Both the position numbers and the translations under genes were made by a program. Positions 56,267 through 64,000 of a DNA stretch of 64,000 bases are shown here, piece by piece. Location: positions 1 to 64,000 of the forward strand of contig JAAFIR010000025.1 of the NCBI GenBank assembly GCA_013297885.1, in the 5' to 3' direction. Under the pieces are notes generated by a model that worked only from the letters and a program-made list of their open reading frames with translations, ran no database searches and had not been told where the DNA came from. This DNA is from Leptospirales bacterium (lineage in GTDB: Bacteria; Spirochaetota; Leptospiria; Leptospirales; Leptospiraceae). How positions within the stretch are numbered: position 1 is the first letter of the stretch; each line of letters opens with the position of its first letter.

Positions 56267-57937
56267 ATGTTATTAATCATATTTGCTTCAGTGATGATGC
56301 TTGGAATTTCCATTTTTATCCATGAGCTTGGTCATTTGCTCTGTGGAATTTTTGTGGGAGTAAAAGCTAGAATTTTTTCTATTGGTTATGGAAAAGGAAT
56401 TTGGAGAAAAAGAATTGGTGAAACCATTTACCAAATCACAGCTCTTCCAATTGGGGGATATGTGATGTTCAAAGGTGACCAATATGGAAGAGGACTCAAA
56501 GGCAAACAAGGCGAATTACTCTCAACACCGCCTTTAAAAAGAATGATCCCTGTGCTTGGTGGACCTTTGTTTAATTTGATTTTGGGATTTGCAATTTTCT
56601 TTTTACTAGCAGTTCTTGGCGACAAACCAATCTCATCAAAAATATTTATAGATAAATCCACAAAAGAATATTCAGCAGCTTATCTTGGTGGACTCAGAAC
56701 AGGTGACAAAATACTCTCGATAAACGATAGTAAAGTAGAATCTTTTGAAGACATTTTTGTAAACGTGGGTCTTTCTGGTGGAGAAAAAATTTTAGTTGAA
56801 TTTGAAAGAAATGGAGAAATTCAAAAAACTGAAATTATTCCAGATGTTGACTCTGAAGGTGGTAGACCAAGTATTGGAATACAACCATTTGGACAAAGAA
56901 ATTTAGTAGCAAGTTTTACTTATTCAGAACAATTTAGACATTTCTTAAATTCATTAATTGATACTGAAAACAAATCTGAAGAATATTTTAAAAAAAATTT
57001 TCCTGAAGTAAAACAAAAAACTGAAAATTTCAAAACTAGAGCTATTTCATTTTTAAATGACGGAGATATGATTTTAGAAGTAGAAGGAAAAAAAGTTTCT
57101 ACTGTATTTGAACTTCAAACTTTACTTGGAGAATACCAAAATAAAGAAGTTTCCATTAAAGTTCAAAGAAGAACCATTCCATTGCTCACTCCTCTAGCCT
57201 CTGAAGAAAAAATGATTAAAGCTCCTGTTAAAGCAGCAAGTATCATTCGATTTAAAAATTTAGAAGAAAAAAATTTTAAATCGCTTAGTCTAAAAAATTT
57301 TCAACTTAATTCTCATGATCCTGATATAGAAACTAAAATCAGAAAATTAAAAATTAATGATAAAAATTTCAAATCATACGAAGAAGTTTATTCATATTTA
57401 GAATCGATTGATGAGGAAAAAATTGAATTAGTAATTAAAAAAAATAAGTACAATACTGAATTTAATCTAAAAAAAATTGGTTTACTTGGTTTTATGGCAG
57501 ATATGAAATTTGAACCTGAAAAAATTGAAAAAGATATTTCTGTGAAAGAAGCCATTTTAATAGCCTCCAACAAAGTTTATAAATCAGTTGAAACTTCTGT
57601 AAAAGGTCTTGGTCTCATTTTTAAAGGATTAATTTCCGTTAAAGATAGTTTGTCTGGTCCTGTTGGAATTGTTCACTTAGCTGGAAGTAGCATTGAATAT
57701 GGTTGGTTTACATATTGGAATTTTGTAGCAAATATTTCAATTGCATTAATGTTTATGAATCTACTTCCAATTCCTGTTGCAGATGGTGGACATTTAGTTT
57801 TGTATCTATTTGAAGCAATTGCCGGAAAACCACTTCCCCCAAAAGTAATAGATATGATTTTTAAGATTGGATTTGTATTTTTGCTTTTGCTTGGGGTAAT
57901 GGTTACTTATTACGATTTTACAAGATATTTTCAATGA
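56267..57937 (+). CDS. rseP: Site-2 protease RseP
   Basis: 556 aa intramembrane zinc metalloprotease that cleaves anti-sigma factors and signal-peptide remnants. The zinc motif is FIHELGHLL in the first helix (about 16-24); the second metal motif is NLLPIPVADGGH in a C-terminal helix. Two PDZ domains lie between, with an extra stretch (about 235-260 and 290-420) that makes the protein about 100 residues longer than E. coli RseP. It overlaps proS by four bases. Confidence 0.94.
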   Translation: MLLIIFASVMMLGISIFIHELGHLLCGIFVGVKARIFSIGYGKGIWRKRIGETIYQITALPIGGYVMFKGDQYGRGLKGKQGELLSTPPLKRMIPVLGGPLFNLILGFAIFFLLAVLGDKPISSKIFIDKSTKEYSAAYLGGLRTGDKILSINDSKVESFEDIFVNVGLSGGEKILVEFERNGEIQKTEIIPDVDSEGGRPSIGIQPFGQRNLVASFTYSEQFRHFLNSLIDTENKSEEYFKKNFPEVKQKTENFKTRAISFLNDGDMILEVEGKKVSTVFELQTLLGEYQNKEVSIKVQRRTIPLLTPLASEEKMIKAPVKAASIIRFKNLEEKNFKSLSLKNFQLNSHDPDIETKIRKLKINDKNFKSYEEVYSYLESIDEEKIELVIKKNKYNTEFNLKKIGLLGFMADMKFEPEKIEKDISVKEAILIASNKVYKSVETSVKGLGLIFKGLISVKDSLSGPVGIVHLAGSSIEYGWFTYWNFVANISIALMFMNLLPIPVADGGHLVLYLFEAIAGKPLPPKVIDMIFKIGFVFLLLLGVMVTYYDFTRYFQ

Positions 57938-59685
57938 AAGCAAGCAAATATATTTTACCAACCACAAAAGACGATCCATCTGATGCACAAGTTAATTCCC
58001 ATAAATTAATGATTCGAGCAGGACTTGTTCGCAAAGCTTCAGCTGGACTTTATCATTTTTTACCACTTGGTTTAAAAGTTTTTAAAAAAATTGAATCTAT
58101 TATTCGAGAAGAAATGGATTTATCCGGGGCATTAGAATTTTCATTACCAATTTTAACTTTATCTGAAGTTTGGGAACAATCTGGAAGATGGGAAAAAATG
58201 GGAAAAGAAATGTTTCGCATCAAAGATAGACACGAAGTATTTCATTGCCTTGGACCAACTCATGAAGAATCATTTTCAAGTTTAATGAAACCAATTTTAA
58301 AATCTTATAAAGACTTACCAAAAAATGTGTACCAAATTCATACAAAATTCAGAGATGAAATCAGGCCCAGATTTGGGGTGATTCGTTCACGTGAATTTGT
58401 GATGAAAGATGCATATTCATTTCATTTAGATGATGAAAGTTTGGATGAAACATATCAACTTATGAGAAAAGTGTATAGAAAAATTTTTTCAAGATGTGGG
58501 TTAAAAACAATTCCTGTTCAAGCTGATTCTGGCTCAATGGGTGGTTCTGGCTCAGAAGAATTTATGGTAATCTCACCTATCGGAGAAGAAACTCTTGCAA
58601 TTCAAAAAGAATCTGGTTATGCAGGAAATGTAGAAAAAACTCCAATCAATTGGGAACATGAAAAAGTAGAAAAAATTTTTCCTGAGCTAGAAAAAGTTTC
58701 TACTCCAAACGAGAAATCAATTGAAGAGATTTCTAAATTTTTTTCTGTTGAATCTAAAAACACAATCAAAGCTGTACTTTTTAAAATTGATGAAAAACAT
58801 AATGTTGTTTTGTTTATTCGGGGAGATAGAGAAGCCAATTTAGTTAAACTAAAAAATCAATTTTCTGCAACTGAAATTAGACCTTTATCTGAGCCTGAAA
58901 TTTCAAAACTTGGTTTGGTAACTGGTTTTATTGGACCAATCTTAACTGAAGAAATTTCAAAAGATCTAAAAATTTTATTTGATGCAAGTATCAATTCAAC
59001 TGATTCTTATATTCTTGGAGCAAATGAATTAGATTTTCATTTTAAAAATTTTGTTCCATGTAGAGATTTAAAAAAAGAAATCAATTACAAAGACTATTCT
59101 GTGGCAATGGAAAATGATCCTTGTCCAATTTCAAAAAAACCATTAAGTCTTGAAAAAGGAATTGAAGTTGGTCATATTTTTAAATTAGGCCAAAAATATT
59201 CTAAAGCATTTGATATAAAAGTTTCTGATAAATCAGGAAAAATGATAACTACCACAATGGGTTGTTATGGAATTGGTGTAAACAGAACAATTGCAACAAT
59301 TATTGAACAAGCTAACGATGAAAAAGGAATTATATTTCCAATTTCAGTTGCTCCATTTGAAATTTGTTTAGTGAGTATTTCCAAAACTGAATCTGAATAT
59401 TCTGAAATAGAAAAAATTTATGAAGAACTAAATAAAAATAGTTTAGATATTTTTTGGGATGATAGGGATCTCGGAGCTGGATTTAAATTTAAAGACTCTG
59501 AATTAATTGGTTTTCCAATTAGACTAAGTCTTGGAAAAAGTTTTTTTGAAAAAAAAGAATATTCTATTTTAAATAGAAAAACTGGTGAAGAAAAAACTTA
59601 CCAATTTAGCACAATCTCAGAATTAGAAAAAGAAATTTTATCTTTAAGAGAAAAATTGTTCGGGGAAATAACTACTATTGTATAA
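57934..59685 (+). CDS. proS: Prolyl-tRNA synthetase
   Basis: 583 aa class II synthetase of the long bacterial type. Motif 1 to 3 regions are visible: RKASAGLYHFLPLGLKVF, GPTHEESFSSLMK, FRDEIRPRFGVIRSREFVMKDAYSF and MGCYGIGVNRTIATIIEQ. An editing domain of about 180 residues (230-420) lies between motifs 2 and 3. The C-terminal anticodon-binding domain follows. A short palindrome sits at its stop before trpB. Confidence 0.97.
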   Translation: MKASKYILPTTKDDPSDAQVNSHKLMIRAGLVRKASAGLYHFLPLGLKVFKKIESIIREEMDLSGALEFSLPILTLSEVWEQSGRWEKMGKEMFRIKDRHEVFHCLGPTHEESFSSLMKPILKSYKDLPKNVYQIHTKFRDEIRPRFGVIRSREFVMKDAYSFHLDDESLDETYQLMRKVYRKIFSRCGLKTIPVQADSGSMGGSGSEEFMVISPIGEETLAIQKESGYAGNVEKTPINWEHEKVEKIFPELEKVSTPNEKSIEEISKFFSVESKNTIKAVLFKIDEKHNVVLFIRGDREANLVKLKNQFSATEIRPLSEPEISKLGLVTGFIGPILTEEISKDLKILFDASINSTDSYILGANELDFHFKNFVPCRDLKKEINYKDYSVAMENDPCPISKKPLSLEKGIEVGHIFKLGQKYSKAFDIKVSDKSGKMITTTMGCYGIGVNRTIATIIEQANDEKGIIFPISVAPFEICLVSISKTESEYSEIEKIYEELNKNSLDIFWDDRDLGAGFKFKDSELIGFPIRLSLGKSFFEKKEYSILNRKTGEEKTYQFSTISELEKEILSLREKLFGEITTIV

Positions 59686-59692
59686 CAATAGT
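59674..59692. repeat. Palindrome between proS and trpB
   Basis: ACTATTGTATAACAATAGT, an eight-base perfect stem with a three-base loop, spans the proS stop and lies 16 bases before the trpB ATG. No T-run follows, so it is not a normal terminator. It could be an operator for trpBA, a translational control element or chance; no TrpR-like consensus is recognised. Confidence 0.4.
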
Positions 59693-59708
59693 ATCGTAGG
59701 GTGAGAGC

Positions 59709-60908
59709 ATGAAAGAATTAGATTATGATTTTAGGAATGGATATTTTGGTGAATTTGGTGGAAGATACGCCCCAGAAATTTTAATGAAAGCACTTTTGGA
59801 GCTAGAAGAAACTTATAATAAACTTAAAAAAAATAAAAAATTTTTAGCAGATGTTTCTTATTACAATAAAAATTATATTGGGAGACCTTCTTTATTAACT
59901 TATGCAGATCGACTCACACGTTTTTGGGGTGGAGCAAAAATATGGTTAAAACGTGAAGACTTAAATCACACAGGTGCACATAAAATTAATAATACAATTG
60001 GACAAGTTTTACTAGCTGTAGCAATGGGAAAAAAAAGAATTATTGCTGAAACTGGAGCTGGTCAACACGGACTTGCAACTGCGACAGTAGGTGCCTTATT
60101 CGGACTTGAAACTGTGATTTATATGGGTGCTGAAGATGTTAGAAGACAAAGTTTAAATGTATACAAAATGAAACTTCACGGAGCAAAAGTTGTTCCTGTT
60201 ACTTCTGGCACAGCAACTTTAAAAGACGCAACTTCAGAAGCTATGCGTGAATGGGCTTTGTCAGTTTCAAACACTCATTATATTGTGGGATCTGCAATTG
60301 GTCCACATCCTTTTCCAACAATAGTGAGAGATTTTCAATCAGTTATAGGAATTGAAACAAAAAAAGAATTTAAAAAAATTACTAAAAAACTTCCAGACGC
60401 TGTTATTGCTTGTGTGGGTGGTGGATCAAATGCAATTGGAATGTTTTATGGATTTTTAAAAGATAAAAAAGTAAAACTTTATGGAGTGGAAGCAGGTGGA
60501 CTTGGAACAAAACCCGGTGAACACGCAGCGACTATTTCTTTTGGAAAAATTGGTGTACTACATGGAACAAAAACACTTCTCATTCAAGATGAAGGTGGGC
60601 AAATTGTTCCTGCTCATTCAGTTTCAGCAGGGCTTGATTATCCTGGTATTGGACCTGAACACGCTTATCTTTCCACTGCAAAAAGAGTTGAATATATTTC
60701 TGTAACAGATAAAGAAGCCTTGGAATCGTTTAAAGAAGTTTCAACTTTGGAAGGAATTATTCCCGCACTTGAAACTGCACATGCTTTTTCGGCTGCAAAA
60801 AAAATTGCAAAACAACTTGGTTCAAAAAAAGATATAGTAATTTGTTTATCTGGTCGTGGTGATAAAGATGTGATGGAAGTGGCTAGAATTCTTGGAGAAA
60901 AAATTTGA
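59709..60908 (+). CDS. trpB: Tryptophan synthase beta chain
   Basis: 399 aa PLP enzyme joining indole and serine. [14 protein letters not shown], the Schiff-base Lys92 in [22 protein letters not shown], and the phosphate-binding [10 protein letters not shown] are present; length matches TrpB1. GAGAG precedes the ATG. It overlaps trpA by four bases (TTGA). No other trp gene or leader peptide is evident; the rest of the pathway must lie elsewhere. Confidence 0.97.
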   Translation: MKELDYDFRNGYFGEFGGRYAPEILMKALLELEETYNKLKKNKKFLADVSYYNKNYIGRPSLLTYADRLTRFWGGAKIWLKREDLNHTGAHKINNTIGQVLLAVAMGKKRIIAETGAGQHGLATATVGALFGLETVIYMGAEDVRRQSLNVYKMKLHGAKVVPVTSGTATLKDATSEAMREWALSVSNTHYIVGSAIGPHPFPTIVRDFQSVIGIETKKEFKKITKKLPDAVIACVGGGSNAIGMFYGFLKDKKVKLYGVEAGGLGTKPGEHAATISFGKIGVLHGTKTLLIQDEGGQIVPAHSVSAGLDYPGIGPEHAYLSTAKRVEYISVTDKEALESFKEVSTLEGIIPALETAHAFSAAKKIAKQLGSKKDIVICLSGRGDKDVMEVARILGEKI

Positions 60909-61699
60909 ACGAGTTAGAAAAAGTTTTTACCACTAAAACAAAAAAATTTATTCCATTTATCTCTCTTGGTGATCCTGAATATGCTCTTTCAGTTGAATGG
61001 TCTAAAGCTTTAATTCAAGGTGGAGCAGATATTTTAGAATTGGGAATTCCATTTTCGGATCCGGTCGCTGATGGTCCAGTTGTTCAAAAAGCAAATTTTA
61101 GATCTTTAGAAAAAGGTTTTTCAATGAAAAAGGTTTTGGATACAACAAAAGCTATTCATAATTTTAAAAAAGAAATTCCAATTGTTTATTTAACTTCTTA
61201 TAATCCAATATTTGCTTATGGAATTGAAAAGTTTTTTAAAGAAGCAAAAAATTCTGGTCTTTCTGGGGCTGTGATTCCAGACCTACCCTCCGATTCAAAA
61301 GATTTTTTGGAAGTAAATAAGGAAGCAACAAAAAATGAAATTTGTTTAATCCAAATGATAACACCTGCAACCTCCAAAGATAGAATATTAAAAATAAAAA
61401 AAATTGCAAAAGGTTTTATTTATTATGTTACTTCTTATGGTGTAACAGGTGAAAGAAAATCATTTGATAAAGATATGGAAAAAAAAATTAAAGAAATTCA
61501 AAAAACTTTATCTATTCCAGTTTGTGCTGGGTTTGGAATTTCCAATTCTACTCAAGCAAAAGAAATTTCTAAATATTCTGATGGAATTATTATTGGTTCT
61601 GCTATTGTTAGAATAATTGAAGAAAACTTAGAAAATGTTGATTTATGTGCAAAAAAGCTATTTCAATATTCCAAAGAAATTTCAGAATCTATTAAGTAA
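60905..61699 (+). CDS. trpA: Tryptophan synthase alpha chain
   Basis: 264 aa TIM-barrel lyase releasing indole from indole-3-glycerol phosphate, which is channelled to TrpB. The catalytic Glu45 lies in [15 protein letters not shown]; the second catalytic Asp is in [12 protein letters not shown], and [12 protein letters not shown] marks the phosphate site. The start is TTG 60905 overlapping the trpB stop. Length is normal. Confidence 0.97.
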   Translation: MNELEKVFTTKTKKFIPFISLGDPEYALSVEWSKALIQGGADILELGIPFSDPVADGPVVQKANFRSLEKGFSMKKVLDTTKAIHNFKKEIPIVYLTSYNPIFAYGIEKFFKEAKNSGLSGAVIPDLPSDSKDFLEVNKEATKNEICLIQMITPATSKDRILKIKKIAKGFIYYVTSYGVTGERKSFDKDMEKKIKEIQKTLSIPVCAGFGISNSTQAKEISKYSDGIIIGSAIVRIIEENLENVDLCAKKLFQYSKEISESIK

Positions 61700-61748
61700 A
61701 TTTTGAAAAAATAATTTTCAGTAGAAAATATACTTAAATCTTGATTTT

Positions 61749-62663
61749 ATGAAGTTAAAAATAATATTTTTTATTTTATTTTTTTTTAGTTGTAATCGTG
61801 AAATTAGAATGCAAGTTCAAGGTGCTTCTTATTGTCTCTCTCAAAAATTACATCTTGATAATAAAGTTCCAAGTATCGAAGAAGCAACTAAAATTATGGA
61901 AGATAATGAACTAAATAAGGTTTTTTCAGCTAAGTCAATTCGGCTTGCAATTGCTTATAATATTCATGATGATTTAAAACTATATTTGAGATTAAACTCT
62001 AAAATAAATAACTTAGATTTAATAAGAATTGAAAATCAAATTTACAGAAAAATTACTGCAATGTCCCTTGATGTTGACTCAACTACTTCGGAGTTTAGTT
62101 GTTATGTTGACAGATTTACAGAAATTCTTGCGATGATGAAAGAAAAAGAAGATGATATTGTTTTATCAAATACTTTATATGCAATTTTATTTGGTGCCTT
62201 AGCTGCTTTTGTAGACGTAGCTACCCAAGAAGTGAGCTGGGTCAATAAAACTGCAATTATGACAGGTGGTTTAGGAGTGACTTATTTTTCCTATAAAGCT
62301 TTTACACCAAATGTAACAATTGAGTTTAAACCAAAGTCAACTAATTTAAAAGATATTTGGTTTAACCCTGAATATACAGAGAATTATTCTAAACCAATGT
62401 GGTTTATTATGACCAAACCAGTTTTAAAAAATGAACTACCAATAAGAGATTTACTTGTCAAAAGATGGATAGAAAATAATTTTCTAGGTGAAAATGAAGA
62501 AAGAGTAAAATATGTAGATTTATTTTTTGGTAAAGGTGGAGTAAGTAATATTTCTCAAATCACAAATAGACGAGAAATGAATAATGAAGTTCGCTCTTTA
62601 GTTTTTTTACTAAAACAAGACATTAAAGGTTTTGAAATCGAGTTTTCTAGATTAAGAGATTAG
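61749..62663 (+). CDS. Putative lipoprotein with an internal membrane segment (304 aa)
   Basis: No family recognised. MKLKIIFFILFFFSC is a lipoprotein-like signal with Cys15. A hydrophobic pair of segments at about 138-185 (TLYAILFGALAAFVDVA and MTGGLGVTYFSYKAF) could be membrane-embedded, which is unusual for a lipoprotein. The remainder is charged and helical. It lies 49 bases after trpA and probably is a separate unit. Confidence 0.6.
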   Translation: MKLKIIFFILFFFSCNREIRMQVQGASYCLSQKLHLDNKVPSIEEATKIMEDNELNKVFSAKSIRLAIAYNIHDDLKLYLRLNSKINNLDLIRIENQIYRKITAMSLDVDSTTSEFSCYVDRFTEILAMMKEKEDDIVLSNTLYAILFGALAAFVDVATQEVSWVNKTAIMTGGLGVTYFSYKAFTPNVTIEFKPKSTNLKDIWFNPEYTENYSKPMWFIMTKPVLKNELPIRDLLVKRWIENNFLGENEERVKYVDLFFGKGGVSNISQITNRREMNNEVRSLVFLLKQDIKGFEIEFSRLRD

Positions 62664-62691
62664 TTTTATAATTTCAACTATCTATGAAAAA

Positions 62692-63285
62692 TCAAACATC
62701 ATTGTTTATGATTAAATCGAAGTCAGATAATGATAAAATATGATTATTAAAATAATAATCTTCAGCTTCATGCCATTGTTTTTCCCATTCTCCAATTTTT
62801 CCTTCCCTATGAATTAGTCTTTTTAAACGAAACTCTTTAGAAGTATCAATTAAAATTTTATAATCAATTAAATCCAACAATTCTTTTCTGCTGGAATATA
62901 CACCTTCTAGTATAACAATTTGATTTGCATTGATAGTTGTCATTTCTTGACATAAACTTCCATCAAAAGCTTCCCAATCAAAAGCATACCAAGTTGCTTT
63001 TTTATTTTTTTTAAGACTTTCTAAAACTTTTCTTTGTGTTTTCCAATCAATACAATCATTGATTCTGTTTTGGACAGAATCTTTTCTGATTTTAACTCCA
63101 CCAGAATAAAAATCATCACCTTCAATTATTTGGGCAAATAAATACTTAGTTAAGATTTTTGCGAAAGTTGATTTACCAGATCCACTTTTTCCATCTATAG
63201 CAATGATGAAAACCTTCTCAGATTTAATTTTTAATTTAATAGTATTTAAGATTTTTTCAATCTCAGGTTCAGATGCCAAAAGCAT
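62692..63285 (-). CDS. Uridine-kinase-like P-loop protein
   Basis: 197 aa with Walker A AIDGKSGSGKSTFAK (about 29-43), an acidic IIEGDDFYSGG, DWKTQRKV and a Walker B-like VILEGVYSSRKEL, followed by a lid with RLIHREG. This is the layout of the uridine/cytidine kinase and phosphoribulokinase branch of P-loop kinases. The substrate cannot be fixed; related small proteins annotated as uridine kinases often lack activity data. Three bases separate it from the upstream Uma2-like gene. Confidence 0.75.
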   Translation of the reverse strand: MLLASEPEIEKILNTIKLKIKSEKVFIIAIDGKSGSGKSTFAKILTKYLFAQIIEGDDFYSGGVKIRKDSVQNRINDCIDWKTQRKVLESLKKNKKATWYAFDWEAFDGSLCQEMTTINANQIVILEGVYSSRKELLDLIDYKILIDTSKEFRLKRLIHREGKIGEWEKQWHEAEDYYFNNHILSLSDFDLIINNDV

Positions 63286-63288
63286 AAA

Positions 63289-63771
63289 CTAATCAGTCAA
63301 AAAAAACTTATTTAAATTGATTTTAATTTTTGGAAAAGTTCTGGATTCTAAATTATCACCTAGTTCATAAATGATAATTTTTTCCCATTTAGAAATGGAT
63401 AAAACTTCAATTACTAAATCTGCTGTTGTGGGATTTGTTTTTTTAAATTTTTTTAAATTTTCATTTGATAAAAAAAATAAATCTGGTTCAAGCCATGTGT
63501 TTTTATTATCTCGAATGATCCCTGCTCTAGGTTGAAAAAATTTTCCAATTTTATTATTTGAAAGATACTCAGCTAAGCTAGTTTGTAATTTTTCAACTGC
63601 AAGAGCAGCGTTAGCGTGTCCCCAAACTGGCATTGGACTCATATAAATAACTCCATCAATTAATTCTTTAATTTCACCATTTTGGTTTTTTTCTAATTTG
63701 AAAAATTCTTTCAGAGTAATTTTTTTGCTCAAAGGTGAAAGAGTAAAAAAACTAGGCTCAAGTAGTAACAT
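63289..63771 (-). CDS. Uma2-family (DUF820) protein with a shortened core
   Basis: 160 aa. KELIDGVIYMSPMPVWGHANAALAVEKL, PRAGIIRDNKNTWLEPDLFFLS and TADLVIEVLS match the Uma2 PD-(D/E)XK-like fold. After VIEVLS, where family members have D...K...Y...GVxEYWLVDP, the sequence jumps to an unrelated-looking ISKWEKIIIYELGDNLES and a C-terminal end. About 25-30 residues including the catalytic Lys region appear missing, in frame. The product may be inactive. It precedes the P-loop kinase gene on the same transcript. Confidence 0.7.
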   Translation of the reverse strand: MLLLEPSFFTLSPLSKKITLKEFFKLEKNQNGEIKELIDGVIYMSPMPVWGHANAALAVEKLQTSLAEYLSNNKIGKFFQPRAGIIRDNKNTWLEPDLFFLSNENLKKFKKTNPTTADLVIEVLSISKWEKIIIYELGDNLESRTFPKIKINLNKFFLTD

Positions 63772-63922
63772 ATTTTTTAATATAGGCTTTTTTTATTTTT
63801 AGTAAAGCTATTTTCTATCGAACTCTTTTCTAGAAATTAAGATATTCGAGCAAAAGCGAAGAATGGCTTTAGGGAGGAAAATGAAAAATTGATATTGCTT
63901 AAAAACAAAATTTATCAATACT

Positions 63923-64000
63923 GGCGAAGCTTGCGAAAGAGATTGAAACGATATCAAAAAATTTTGTATAAAATTTTTTTGATAGTAGTTGAAAGCTCGG
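63923..64000 (-). repeat. Structured intergenic repeat, copy G (inverted, cut by window end)
   Basis: Read on the minus strand from 64000: CCGAGCTTTCAACTAC (centre), then TATC plus seven A and TTTT, loop ATAC, and the complementary arm (63952-63965 with 63970-63984, one extra T), then the right end CGTTTCAATCTCTTTCGC (63933-63950). The loop and stem core are the same as in copy C about 21.7 kb away in the opposite orientation. Hairpin 1 and the left end lie outside the window. The 229-bp region before it (63772 on) also holds ATTGATA/TATCAAT (63888-63919). Confidence 0.75.

Noticed and set aside
1-64000. tRNA genes
   Set aside because: I looked for GGTTCGAATCC-like T-arm sequences with matching acceptor stems in the intergenic gaps and found none. 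A tRNAscan-SE run would settle it.

Overview
This 64 kb window is AT-rich, densely coding, and comes from a bacterium most likely in or near the Leptospiraceae (Spirochaetota). That placement is an inference from content. The run DUF4321-like, rpsB, tsf, pyrH, frr, uppS, cdsA, dxr, rseP, proS is familiar from leptospires. An AlgI-type MBOAT acyltransferase sits beside a DUF1574-like partner, and there is a DUF1577/PilZ-like protein. Three secreted proteins carry a short Cys-rich N-terminal module like that of leptospiral lipoproteins. Base composition looks lower in GC than described Leptospira, so a divergent or uncultured relative is possible. TTG and GTG starts and 4-bp ATGA or TTGA overlaps between genes are frequent. 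No tRNA, rRNA, CRISPR array, transposase or prophage gene was seen.

Layout. 1-2009: an AT-rich leader without genes, then three small uncharacterised genes. 6056-2011 (minus): htrA, ruvB, a TonB-C-like protein and a metallo-beta-lactamase-fold hydrolase. 6.4-11.0 kb is an accessory island: a solo DUF262/DUF1524 (GmrSD-like) putative defence nuclease, an FCP1-type HAD phosphatase, an unknown protein, a leucine-rich-repeat protein and a small lipoprotein. 11.3-14.0: tldD-tldE. 17.3-14.2 (minus): guaB and a VWA-like secreted protein. 17.3-23.1: a PilZ/DUF1577-like protein, a degenerate sigma-54-activator-like regulator (minus), comM/yifB, a FecR-domain lipoprotein and an alpha/beta hydrolase. 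27.1-23.1 (minus): two tandem SPFH proteins, an unknown protein, pdxA and a small membrane protein. 27.2-28.4: a polytopic membrane protein. 33.1-28.4 (minus): an RluB-like pseudouridine synthase with a huge basic repeat domain, then MBOAT and DUF1574-like genes. 36.9-33.5 (minus): two NHL beta-propeller lipoproteins, one broken by a frameshift. 40.6-37.1 (minus): rnd, a CoA-type Nudix hydrolase, an alpha/beta hydrolase and a DUF218 protein. 40.65-44.5: purF, a secreted MORN-repeat protein and rluF. 46.1-44.7 (minus): an Lcl_C lipoprotein. 46.4-50.6: a membrane TPR/Mrr-like protein, mlaE, mlaF, a Phd-PIN toxin-antitoxin pair and a DUF4321-like protein. 50.6-61.7: the translation, envelope and isoprenoid cluster followed by trpBA. 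61.7-63.8: a lipoprotein-like protein, a uridine-kinase-like P-loop protein and a shortened Uma2 protein.

The most striking unexplained signal is a family of dispersed, structured intergenic repeats. At least seven copies occur, near 6203, 33224, 42159, 44555, 54974, 46255 (minus) and 63923 (minus). They share a GGGCGAATTTTT left end, a first hairpin of variable sequence, a central CCGGGCTTTC block, a second hairpin of variable sequence and a right end resembling GCTTCAATCCCTTTCGCTAG. Stem sequences differ between copies while base pairing is kept, which suggests selection for secondary structure. The hairpins are not normal intrinsic terminators, because T-runs lie on the 5' side and A-runs on the 3' side. 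Other points for a second look are the frameshifted NHL lipoprotein, a near-identical 144-bp cassette shared by two lipoprotein genes, the basic repeat domain on the pseudouridine synthase, a 28-bp operator-like palindrome abutting the antitoxin start codon, and several enzymes with degraded active sites.
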